Below are positions 1 through 6,460 of a DNA stretch of 6,509 bases, piece after piece. Both the position numbers and the translations under genes were made by a program. Every line of letters begins with the position of its first letter. The stretch's first letter is position 1. The notes beneath the pieces were generated by a model. The model was not told the DNA's origin. It did not search any database and was given only the letters and a program-made list of their open reading frames with translations. Origin of the DNA: Anaerococcus sp. (GTDB lineage: Bacteria > Bacillota > Clostridia > Tissierellales > Peptoniphilaceae); assembly GCA_030825745.1 (NCBI GenBank), contig JAPJPH010000051.1, positions 1-6,509 of the forward strand. The letters run 5' to 3'.

Positions 1-196
1 GTTTTAAAGGATTTTTAAATTCCTTTTGATAGGAAAGACCTGTATTTGGTATATAGGCAGTTGTTCTTATGTTTCCTTTGGCAGTCCTTGTTAGTCTAAA
101 TCCCTTGCCTCCGAAGGAAAATCCCGGTCCAGACTTACTCATATTTACCCTAAAGCCGTGGCCTAGGTTTATGCTTTTTCTATATCTAAATCCCAT
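1..196 (-). CDS. DUF4236 domain protein, N-terminal part (runs off the left edge)
   Basis: The reading frame opens at the ATG complementary to 194-196 and stays open for 65 codons to the edge, so the C-terminus is missing. The protein starts MGFRYRKSINLGHGFRVNMS and continues with SKSGPGFSFGGKGFR (residues 20-34) and IPNTGLSYQKEF (49-60). This is the usual DUF4236 pattern: an MGFRFRKS-like opening, a SKSG-G-SFG-KG core and a closing PGTGLSY-like motif. The basic, Gly-rich repeat suggests a small beta-rich domain. Its function is unknown, and in many homologues the domain is followed by a variable tail that cannot be seen here. The start is supported by an AAGAAAGGA ribosome binding site (205-213) eight bases upstream. 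The gene has its own promoter and lies beyond the arcB terminator, so it is probably not part of the arc operon. Family assignment is from memory of the motif; I infer no role. Confidence 0.85.
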   Translation of the reverse strand, partial: MGFRYRKSINLGHGFRVNMSKSGPGFSFGGKGFRLTRTAKGNIRTTAYIPNTGLSYQKEFKNPLK

Positions 197-217
197 AATT
201 TTTATCCTTTCTTAGCT

Positions 218-226
218 ATTATATCA
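218..226 (-). promoter_or_regulatory. Extended -10 promoter of the DUF4236 gene
   Basis: On the minus strand this reads TGATATAAT, a perfect extended -10 (TG, one base, TATAAT). No good -35 is seen; TGTATT at 242-247 is the nearest candidate. Transcription would start near 211, leaving a leader of roughly 15 bases that contains little more than the Shine-Dalgarno sequence. The site sits in the gap after the arcB terminator. Confidence 0.6.
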
Positions 227-272
227 TAATTTTTGAAAAAAAATACATGAGCTAGACCTAGGTAAATAGGAT

Positions 273-305
273 TAAAAAAACTGCTACAAATTCTTGTAGC
301 AGTTT
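273..305 (-). terminator. Intrinsic terminator of the arc operon
   Basis: A perfect 12-base inverted repeat (278-289 with 294-305, core CTGCTACAA/TTGTAGCAG) encloses a 4-base loop. On the minus strand it is followed by a run of seven T. It begins 13 bases after the arcB stop codon. The T run lies on the minus-strand side only (the plus side continues GGGTTTTT), so it ends leftward transcription before the DUF4236 promoter. Confidence 0.92.
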
Positions 306-318
306 GGGTTTTTAAAAA

Positions 319-1323
319 TTATTTTAGTGTTGCATACATGATAGCTTTTATAGTATGCATTCTATTTTCAGCTTCATCAAATACTTTTGATTGTTTTGAT
401 AGGAATACTTCTTCTGAAACTTCCATACCATTTAGGTCATATTTATCACCGAATTTTTCGTTGATATCTTTACCTACTACTGTGTTTAGGTCGTGGTATG
501 ATGGTAGGCAGTGCATGAAGATTGTATCTTCTTTAGCATTGTCCATAACTTCTTTGTTTACTTGGTATGGGTATAATTCTTCGATTCTCTTAGACCATAC
601 ATCATCTGGTTCTCCCATTGATACCCAAATATCTGTATAGATTACATCAGCATCTTTAGTAGCTTCTTTTACATCTTCTGTAAATTCTACTTTAGAGTTA
701 TGTTTTTTAGCAAATTCACGAGCAAGATCTTGAACATCATCTTCTGGCCATAGGTCTTTTGGACCACATCCAACAAAGTTTAATCCTAGTTTTGCACATG
801 TTACTGCTAGTGAGTTACCCATGTTGTTTCTGCAATCGCCCATGTATACAAAGTTAACTCCCTTTAGTTTACCAAAGTTTTCTTTTACTGTAAGCATATC
901 AGCGATCATTTGAGTTGGGTGCCATTTATCTGTTAGACCATTCCATACTGGTACTCCAGCATTTGCTCCAAGTTCTTCTACTAAGTCTTGGTCAAATCCT
1001 CTGTATTCGATACCATCGTAGAATCTACCTAATACTTTTGCTGTATCTGCGATTGATTCTTTTTTACCCATTTGGCTTGAACCTGGATCTAGGTATGTTA
1101 CTCCCATTCCTAGGTCATATCCAGCTACTTCAAATGAACATCTTGTTCTTGTAGATGTTTTTTCAAATAGTAAAACTATGTTTTTACCTTGTAGGTAGTT
1201 ATGTGGTGTTCCTGTTAGTTTTAGGTTTTTAAATTGTTCTGATAATTTGATTAAGTATAGGATTTCATCTTCTGTGAAATCTTTGATTGCCATTAGGTTA
1301 CGTCCTCTTAAATTAACTCCCAT
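319..1323 (-). CDS. arcB: Ornithine carbamoyltransferase, catabolic (ArcB) type
   Basis: This cytosolic enzyme interconverts citrulline plus phosphate with ornithine plus carbamoyl phosphate. At 334 residues it has the normal family length. The carbamoyl-phosphate loop STRTR is at 57-61, HPTQ at 135-138, the ornithine-binding loop DIWVSMGE at 231-238, the catalytic HCLP at 271-274 and the C-terminal ENRMHTIKA at 319-327. The VSMGE loop marks an ornithine rather than a putrescine carbamoyltransferase. The long ArcB-like stretch around 231-280 and the neighbouring carbamate kinase point to the catabolic direction, although the anabolic form (argF) cannot be excluded from sequence alone. The start at Met1 is supported by AAGGAG (1330-1335) six bases upstream, which favours it over Met11. 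The gene begins 16 bases after the clpB stop, so its ribosome binding site lies entirely in that short gap. It is the last gene of the operon. Confidence 0.95.
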   Translation of the reverse strand: MGVNLRGRNLMAIKDFTEDEILYLIKLSEQFKNLKLTGTPHNYLQGKNIVLLFEKTSTRTRCSFEVAGYDLGMGVTYLDPGSSQMGKKESIADTAKVLGRFYDGIEYRGFDQDLVEELGANAGVPVWNGLTDKWHPTQMIADMLTVKENFGKLKGVNFVYMGDCRNNMGNSLAVTCAKLGLNFVGCGPKDLWPEDDVQDLAREFAKKHNSKVEFTEDVKEATKDADVIYTDIWVSMGEPDDVWSKRIEELYPYQVNKEVMDNAKEDTIFMHCLPSYHDLNTVVGKDINEKFGDKYDLNGMEVSEEVFLSKQSKVFDEAENRMHTIKAIMYATLK

Positions 1324-1339
1324 TTTTATCTCCTTATAA

Positions 1340-3862
1340 TTATTTCTGCAAGGTATTTAAAGATATTTCTCCATCTTCTAACCTTATTGTCAGAATAGTG
1401 TCTTTTTCTAGATTATCTTCTAGGATTTTTCTAGATACTAAACTTACTATCCTATCATTTATTATCCTTCTTATTTCTCGAGCTGCCAAGAGTTTGTAAT
1501 TAGATAAATCTACAACTTTTTTAACTACATCTTCTTCTATCTGGATATCTATACCCATATCTTTAAAGTCATCTTTTATTTCTTCTAGGCTAAGCCTAGT
1601 TATCTTTAGCATATCTTCATAGGATAGGTCGTTAAATTTGATTATCCCATCTAGCCTATTTATAAATTCTGGCCTAAAGGTCTCTCCCAACTGTTTTATC
1701 ATCTTATCCCTATTTTTATCATCTATAAGGACATTGCTGGTTAGGATTATTATGGTATTTGTAAAGTCTATGGTTATACCCCTATTGTCAGTTAGCCTAC
1801 CCTCATCTAGGATTTGTAAAAGCATATTAAATATTAATTTATTAGCTTTTTCTATCTCATCAAATAATATTATAGAATATGGGTTGATCCTTACTTTTTC
1901 TGTAAGCTGGCCACCTTCTTCATAGCCTACATAACCTGGAGGAGCTCCTATTAGCTTGCTGGTGGAGTTTTTATCCATATACTCACTCATATCAAGCCTT
2001 ATTAGACTCTCTTCTCCCTCATATAGGTAATCAGCCAAAACTTTGGCTAGGTAGGTTTTGCCTATACCTGTATTTCCTGTAAATAGAAAGGTTCCTATAG
2101 GTTTGTTTTTATTGGTAAATCTAACCTTAGACCTTATAATGGCATCAGATATTTTAGATATAGCCTCTTTTTGCCCTATTACTTTCTTACCCAATTGTTT
2201 GTCTAAGTCAAGGATTTTTTTTCTATCATCCCTGGTTAATTCTTCTAGGGGGATGCCTGTTATTTTAGATATTACTTTATCTATATGATCTTTTTTTAGG
2301 TATCCTATTTTTTTGTACTTGTATGTTTTATTTAAAAGTTCTTCTTCTTTTTTTCTTAAATTTGGAAGATCAACTTTTTTTATTTTTGTATATTCATCAA
2401 ATTTGTTGTAGTTAAGATATTTCTTAAGGCTAAAGCTTAGATTTTCTATATCCTGCCTAACTTCTTTTAAAAGTTTCCTATCTTCTAACTCTTTTTGATA
2501 AATTTCTTGGTTATGCTCGTATTTTTCTACTAGCTCTTTTATTTTTTTATCGATTTGATCCTTATCTTCTTTTTCTTTTAGCTCTATTTTTTCACTTTCA
2601 AGCTTTAATATCTCATCTTTTAGATGATCTAGGTAACTAGGCTCATTATTTATTTGATTTTTAAGCATAGATGCTGCCTCATCCATCAGGTCTATGGCCT
2701 TATCAGGTAGGTTTCTATCTTTGATATACCTAGCTGATAGGTCAACTGACCTTATGATAGCCTCATCTTCTATGACTAGCTCATGAAAGGCTTCATATTT
2801 TGGCCTAATCCCTCTTAGAATTTCATAACTCTCTTCTTTTTTAGGCTCTTTTACTAAGACCTTTTGAAAGCGTCTTTCTAGGGCCCCGTCTTTTTCTATA
2901 TGGGACCTATATTCTGCTATGGTAGTTGCTCCTATTATGGTAATCTCACCCCTAGATAGTTTGGGTTTTATGATATTTGATATATCAATTCCCCCAGATG
3001 AGTTTCCAGCATTTACTATGGTGTGGATCTCATCAATAAAGAGGATTACCTTGCCATCAAAGGATGAAACTATCTCCATCAGCTCTTCTATCCTAGATTC
3101 AAACTCTCCCCTAAGGGATGTTCCTTGAAGGAGGGATGATACATTTAGGGAAAAGATTATCTTTCCCTCTAGATAATCTAGGGCCTCTCCCCTGGCTATT
3201 TTTAGGGCTAGGGCTTCTACTACGGCAGATTTACCTACCCCAGGTTCTCCTATTAGGATCGGATTGTTTTTGATCCTCCTAGTTAATATCTGGCTTATCC
3301 TATCTACATAAGGATCCATGCCTATTATTGGGTCGATTAGCCCAGATTCTGCCCTTTTTGTTAGGTCTATCCCATATTTTTCTAGGACATCTGTCATTTT
3401 TTCACTATATTTTTCGCTAATTTCTATCTCATTTGCTTTTTTTACTAGGTAGTCATAGCACAAATCATAGTCTAGATTATGTTTTTTTAATATATAGGCG
3501 CTAGTAGATTTTTCTAGCTCAAATAGACTCAAGAAAAGGTGGCTAGTAGTAATTTTTTCGCTATATCTTTTTTTGGCTATATCCTTAGCTATAAGTAATA
3601 GCCTCTGGTAGTCTCTGGAAAAATATAGTTTGCTCAATCCCTCACTTGACCTTAGTCTATTTAGGGCATCTTCTAGGTCTTTTTTGTAGGCTTTGATATC
3701 TACCCCAAAATCTTTTAGCATAGTAGTTAGGATTTGATTATCTTGATCTATTATAGCCTTATGAAGGTGGATATCGACTAGCTCTGCATTTTTATTAAGA
3801 AGGGCTATATTTCTAGCCTCTTTTATGGCAACAGATGCCTTTAGAGAATATATATCACTCAT
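1340..3862 (-). CDS. clpB: ClpB-type AAA+ disaggregase, divergent
   Basis: An 840-residue two-ring AAA+ unfoldase, close to the usual ClpB length of about 860. Clp N-domain repeats cover about 1-145. Ring D1 has Walker A GEPGVGKS (205-212), Walker B ILFIDE (273-278) and ALERRF with the arginine fingers (327-332). A charged coiled-coil middle domain of ClpB size spans about 401-525. Ring D2 has Walker A GNTGIGKT (596-603), Walker B IILFDE (664-669), the pore loop GAPPGYVGY (639-647) and FRPEFINR (729-736). ClpB normally works with DnaK to pull proteins out of aggregates. The long middle domain argues against ClpC or ClpA, and the segment between sensor-1 Asn710 and Arg730 is too short for a ClpP-docking loop. 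Oddities: the D1 pore tyrosine is Leu250, the middle-domain Tyr-Gly is Lys496-Val497, and the D2 sensor-2 GAR is AAR (793-795). AAGGAGGG (3866-3873) supports the start. It lies between arcC and arcB; no CIRCE heat-shock operator is seen. A specialised paralogue is possible. Confidence 0.85.
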   Translation of the reverse strand: MSDIYSLKASVAIKEARNIALLNKNAELVDIHLHKAIIDQDNQILTTMLKDFGVDIKAYKKDLEDALNRLRSSEGLSKLYFSRDYQRLLLIAKDIAKKRYSEKITTSHLFLSLFELEKSTSAYILKKHNLDYDLCYDYLVKKANEIEISEKYSEKMTDVLEKYGIDLTKRAESGLIDPIIGMDPYVDRISQILTRRIKNNPILIGEPGVGKSAVVEALALKIARGEALDYLEGKIIFSLNVSSLLQGTSLRGEFESRIEELMEIVSSFDGKVILFIDEIHTIVNAGNSSGGIDISNIIKPKLSRGEITIIGATTIAEYRSHIEKDGALERRFQKVLVKEPKKEESYEILRGIRPKYEAFHELVIEDEAIIRSVDLSARYIKDRNLPDKAIDLMDEAASMLKNQINNEPSYLDHLKDEILKLESEKIELKEKEDKDQIDKKIKELVEKYEHNQEIYQKELEDRKLLKEVRQDIENLSFSLKKYLNYNKFDEYTKIKKVDLPNLRKKEEELLNKTYKYKKIGYLKKDHIDKVISKITGIPLEELTRDDRKKILDLDKQLGKKVIGQKEAISKISDAIIRSKVRFTNKNKPIGTFLFTGNTGIGKTYLAKVLADYLYEGEESLIRLDMSEYMDKNSTSKLIGAPPGYVGYEEGGQLTEKVRINPYSIILFDEIEKANKLIFNMLLQILDEGRLTDNRGITIDFTNTIIILTSNVLIDDKNRDKMIKQLGETFRPEFINRLDGIIKFNDLSYEDMLKITRLSLEEIKDDFKDMGIDIQIEEDVVKKVVDLSNYKLLAAREIRRIINDRIVSLVSRKILEDNLEKDTILTIRLEDGEISLNTLQK

Positions 3863-3888
3863 AAGCCCTCCTTTTTATAAAAATTTCA

Positions 3889-4821
3889 CTACTTAGTTAT
3901 TCTAGTTCCAATTTCGCCAGTTAGGGCTTGGGCTGCTTTTTCTAGGCTTGTTATGATAGCCTCACCCTCAGGGTTTTCTTCGATAAATTTAATACAAGCT
4001 TCTACCTTAGGTAGCATAGATCCCTTGTGGAATTGACCTTCTTCTATATATTTTTTAGCCTCATCTACTGTTATATCTTTAAGCTCTTGTTGGTTTTCTT
4101 TACCAAAGTTTATATATACACTATCTACTGCTGTTAGGATTAGTAGTTTATCTGCCTTGATATCAGCTGAAAGTTTGCTAGCTACAAAGTCTTTATCTAT
4201 TACTGCATCTACTCCCTTATAAGAGTCTGCTTCTTTTAGGACTGGAATTCCTCCACCCCCACCTGTTACTACTACCGCATCTTGCTCTAGTAGGGTTTTT
4301 ACAGTTTCTATTTCAACTATATGTTGTGGTTTTGGTGAAGGTACTACTCTTCTATAACCCCTACCTGCATCTTCTTTAAAGGTGTATCCGTCTTCTTTTT
4401 CGATTCTTTCTGCTTCTTCTTTGCTATAGAAGTTTCCTATAGGTTTAGTTGGGTCAGAGAAAGCCTCATCATTTTTATCTACTTCTACTTGGGTTACAAC
4501 AGTTACAGCTTTTTTATTTAAATTTCTTTTTAAAAGCTCATTTTCTATAGCTTGTTGAAGGTGATAGCCTATATATCCTTGAGATAGGGCTACACATTCT
4601 ACTAGTGGAAATACTGGTAGGGATGAGTCAGCCTCCGCTGCCTTTGATAATCCTAGGTTTATAACTCCAACTTGAGGACCATTTCCGTGTACTACTGCTA
4701 CCTTATCATAGCTTTCTATAATATCTACTATAGATTTTGAAGAGCCTTTTACAGCCTCTAATTGTTCTATTGGACTTTTACCAAGAGCGTTTCCACCCAA
4801 AGCTACTACAATTGATTTCAT
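3889..4821 (-). CDS. arcC: Carbamate kinase
   Basis: This cytosolic amino-acid-kinase-fold enzyme transfers phosphate from carbamoyl phosphate to ADP, giving ATP and carbamate, which breaks down to ammonia and CO2. At 310 residues it is full length. Visible motifs are VALGGNAL (6-13), HGNGPQVG (45-52), [10 protein letters not shown] (123-132), [10 protein letters not shown] (156-165), TGGGGGIP (186-193), DKDF (209-212), LTAVD (229-233) and KGSMLPK (266-272), all in family order, with no lesion seen. AAGGAG at 4827-4832, five bases from the ATG, supports the start. The gene begins 39 bases after the symporter stop and ends 26 bases before clpB, with no terminator on either side. With arcB it forms the ATP-yielding end of the arginine deiminase pathway: ArcB supplies the carbamoyl phosphate. 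arcA is not in the window. Confidence 0.96.
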   Translation of the reverse strand: MKSIVVALGGNALGKSPIEQLEAVKGSSKSIVDIIESYDKVAVVHGNGPQVGVINLGLSKAAEADSSLPVFPLVECVALSQGYIGYHLQQAIENELLKRNLNKKAVTVVTQVEVDKNDEAFSDPTKPIGNFYSKEEAERIEKEDGYTFKEDAGRGYRRVVPSPKPQHIVEIETVKTLLEQDAVVVTGGGGGIPVLKEADSYKGVDAVIDKDFVASKLSADIKADKLLILTAVDSVYINFGKENQQELKDITVDEAKKYIEEGQFHKGSMLPKVEACIKFIEENPEGEAIITSLEKAAQALTGEIGTRITK

Positions 4822-4860
4822 ATATTCTCCTTCATTTATCGTGATGATTTGTTATTTACT

Positions 4861-6270
4861 TTATTTTTTAGTATCCTTTTTATAAAAATTAGGACCATCG
4901 AAAAATTCTTTTTTAATTTCAGCAACTTCCCCACTCATTATAATAAGGCCTATCATGTTAGGTATTACTACAAGACCTAGGGTAAAGTCTAAGAATACTC
5001 CCGCATTACCAAAGGATACAAAAATTGCAAGTATTATCATAAGGGATGCAACAACCCTCATTATCTTTCCTACCCTAGTTCCAAATAAATATTCAGCTTG
5101 CTTTTCACAATAAAATACTATAACTATGATAGTTGATAATACGAATAGGAATAAACTTATTGATATAACTATAGAACCTATTTGACCAAAGATTGTGTTA
5201 AATGATCTTTCTACAGCTATTGGTGATACTTCTTTCATGGCTGCTTCGCTCATACCTGGTTGCCATACACCTGATAATAATACTGTTAGGGCTGAGATAG
5301 TACATACTACTATAGTATCTGCAAATACTTCAAATACACCCCACATACCTTGTCTAGCTGGGTGATCAGTTGTAGCTGCCGCATGGCCATAACCTGCTGA
5401 ACCCATACCTGCTTCATTAGAGTATACTCCACGAGCTACACCCTTTGAGATAACTTGGGATAAGGCTGCACCACCAACACCACCTGCTACTGCTACTGGG
5501 TCAAAGGCACCTTTTATTATATAACCTAGGACAGTTGGAACTTCTGTTATATGCATGATAATGATAAATATACCAAATAAGATATATAAAGCTGCCATTA
5601 TAGGTACTAATTTTTCAGTTACCCTACCTATTTGTTTAACTCCACCAAATACTACGATAGATACTACAGCAAATATAACTAGGGTAGCAACTATTCTAAC
5701 AACGCTATTATTTAGGTCAGTTGGGCTAAATACACTCTCTATAGGTCCTACTGCTGATAGGGTTTGTAGGGTTATAGATGGTAGGATTTCTAGCATAAAG
5801 AAAAATGCTGCCAAGGCACCTAATATCTTGCCTGCCTTTCCCTTTAGACCATTTTTAAGCATGTAAGAGCAACCTCCTACATATTCTCCATCTGCGTTTT
5901 TCTCCCTATATTTTATAGATAGGGCTACTTCAGCAAATTTGGTTCCTTGACCTACAATTGCTGCAAGCCACATCCAAAATATAGCTCCAGGTCCTGCTGT
6001 AAATAATATGGTAGGTACTACTACTATATTGGCAGCTCCGATTGATGAGGCTAGGGCTGTAGTCATAGCTTGGAAGGCTGATACAGTTCCTGATCCTTCG
6101 CCCACTTTTGAAAACATTTTTCCGAAAGTTTGTTTCATTATATATGGGAAATATCTTAGTTGGATAAATCCAGTTCTAATATTTAATATTAGTCCACCAC
6201 CCATAACAAGAGCTAGTAGTGGCCAACCCCATAACCATGTAGTAAAGGCACTTATAATTTTTAACATCAT
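4861..6270 (-). CDS. AGCS-family sodium/amino-acid symporter (AlsT-like)
   Basis: An integral membrane carrier of the alanine/glycine:cation symporter family, 469 residues as usual, with about ten hydrophobic segments (for example 15-35, 84-105, 148-165, 190-210, 222-240, 310-335, 365-388, 402-446). Family signatures include GPGAIFWMW (93-101), TKFAEV (110-115), RVTEKLVP (216-223), SNEAGMGSA (284-292) and DHPARQG (302-308). The segment usually written G-T/S-G-N-I/L is IGAANI (77-82), and the usual GSAPIAHAA is GSAGYGHAA (290-298). The FAFTT-like segment near 375-380 is FVLSTI. The substrate may therefore differ from alanine or glycine; this is inference. As first gene of an arc operon it sits where an arginine/ornithine antiporter would be expected, so import of citrulline, arginine or another amino acid, or export of ornithine, is possible but unproven. 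Two ATGs are in tandem (6268-6270 and 6265-6267); the second is better spaced from the AAGGAG. Confidence 0.9.
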   Translation of the reverse strand: MMLKIISAFTTWLWGWPLLALVMGGGLILNIRTGFIQLRYFPYIMKQTFGKMFSKVGEGSGTVSAFQAMTTALASSIGAANIVVVPTILFTAGPGAIFWMWLAAIVGQGTKFAEVALSIKYREKNADGEYVGGCSYMLKNGLKGKAGKILGALAAFFFMLEILPSITLQTLSAVGPIESVFSPTDLNNSVVRIVATLVIFAVVSIVVFGGVKQIGRVTEKLVPIMAALYILFGIFIIIMHITEVPTVLGYIIKGAFDPVAVAGGVGGAALSQVISKGVARGVYSNEAGMGSAGYGHAAATTDHPARQGMWGVFEVFADTIVVCTISALTVLLSGVWQPGMSEAAMKEVSPIAVERSFNTIFGQIGSIVISISLFLFVLSTIIVIVFYCEKQAEYLFGTRVGKIMRVVASLMIILAIFVSFGNAGVFLDFTLGLVVIPNMIGLIIMSGEVAEIKKEFFDGPNFYKKDTKK

Positions 6271-6273
6271 TTT

Positions 6274-6279
6274 CTCCTT
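6274..6279 (-). promoter_or_regulatory. Ribosome binding site that favours the second of two tandem ATGs
   Basis: AAGGAG lies three bases from the first ATG (6270) and six bases from the second (6267). The other operon genes have spacings of about four to six bases, so initiation at Met2, giving 468 residues, is at least as likely. The difference is one amino acid. Confidence 0.7.
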
Positions 6280-6325
6280 AATAAAAATTTAAGATAAATC
6301 ATATACAAATCATCATCCTATCTAA

Positions 6326-6334
6326 ATTATATCA
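6326..6334 (-). promoter_or_regulatory. Extended -10 promoter of the symporter-arcC-clpB-arcB operon
   Basis: The minus strand reads TGATATAAT, a perfect extended -10. The expected -35 window (about 6349-6354) reads TAGGGG, so there is no consensus -35, and the promoter would depend on the TG element or on an activator. Transcription should start near 6319, giving a leader of about 50 bases before the symporter. It is the best promoter between the upstream hairpin and the first gene. Confidence 0.6.
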
Positions 6335-6349
6335 TATATTTTTATTATC

Positions 6350-6357
6350 CCCTAGGG
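6350..6357. promoter_or_regulatory. CCCTAGGG palindrome over the -35 position
   Basis: A perfect 8-base palindrome, the only GC-rich patch in an otherwise very AT-rich intergenic region. It overlaps where the -35 of the operon promoter would lie, so it could be an operator half or activator site. It is short, and I do not recognise it as a known ArgR, CcpA or FNR box. Confidence 0.25.
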
Positions 6358-6413
6358 AAAACAATATTATGTTATTTTTCTTAATTTACTAAATACTTGT
6401 TAATAAAATAGGT

Positions 6414-6460
6414 AAAAAAAAACCTTGTAAAATAGTTTTTATTTTTACAAAGGTTTTTTT
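6414..6460 (-). terminator. A/T-flanked hairpin, probable terminator of a gene beyond the right edge
   Basis: The arms CCTTGTAAAA (6423-6432) and TTTTACAAAGG (6443-6453) pair with one bulged A and a 10-base loop. Nine A on the left and seven T on the right allow it to work in both directions. On the minus strand it ends in nine T. No plus-strand gene leads into it, so the likely user is a minus-strand gene ending beyond 6509. It insulates the arc operon promoter at 6326-6334. The last 49 bases beyond it hold no supported gene. Confidence 0.75.

Noticed and set aside
338..640. Plus-strand open frames opposite arcB, clpB and the symporter (for example 338-640, 1638-1925, 5555-5866, 6008-6292)
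   Set aside because: They lie antisense to strongly conserved genes, encode no recognisable motif and lack proper ribosome binding sites. They are shadows of the minus-strand coding frames.
319..1323. Reading the carbamoyltransferase as putrescine carbamoyltransferase (agmatine deiminase pathway)
   Set aside because: The ornithine-binding VSMGE loop is present at 234-238, where putrescine enzymes have a different motif, and the C-terminal half matches ArcB.
1340..3862. Reading the AAA+ protein as ClpC, a ClpP protease partner
   Set aside because: It has a ClpB-length middle domain, and the segment between sensor-1 Asn710 and Arg730 is too short to hold an I/L/V-G-F/L ClpP-docking loop.
6301..6320. 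ATGATTT direct repeats in the leader of the symporter gene
   Set aside because: Two 7-base AT-rich repeats are expected by chance in sequence of this composition.
6300..6420. ArgR box, catabolite (cre) site or FNR box upstream of the operon
   Set aside because: I looked for TGAATwwwwATTCA-like, TGWAANCG-like and TTGATnnnnATCAA-like sequences and found no convincing match.
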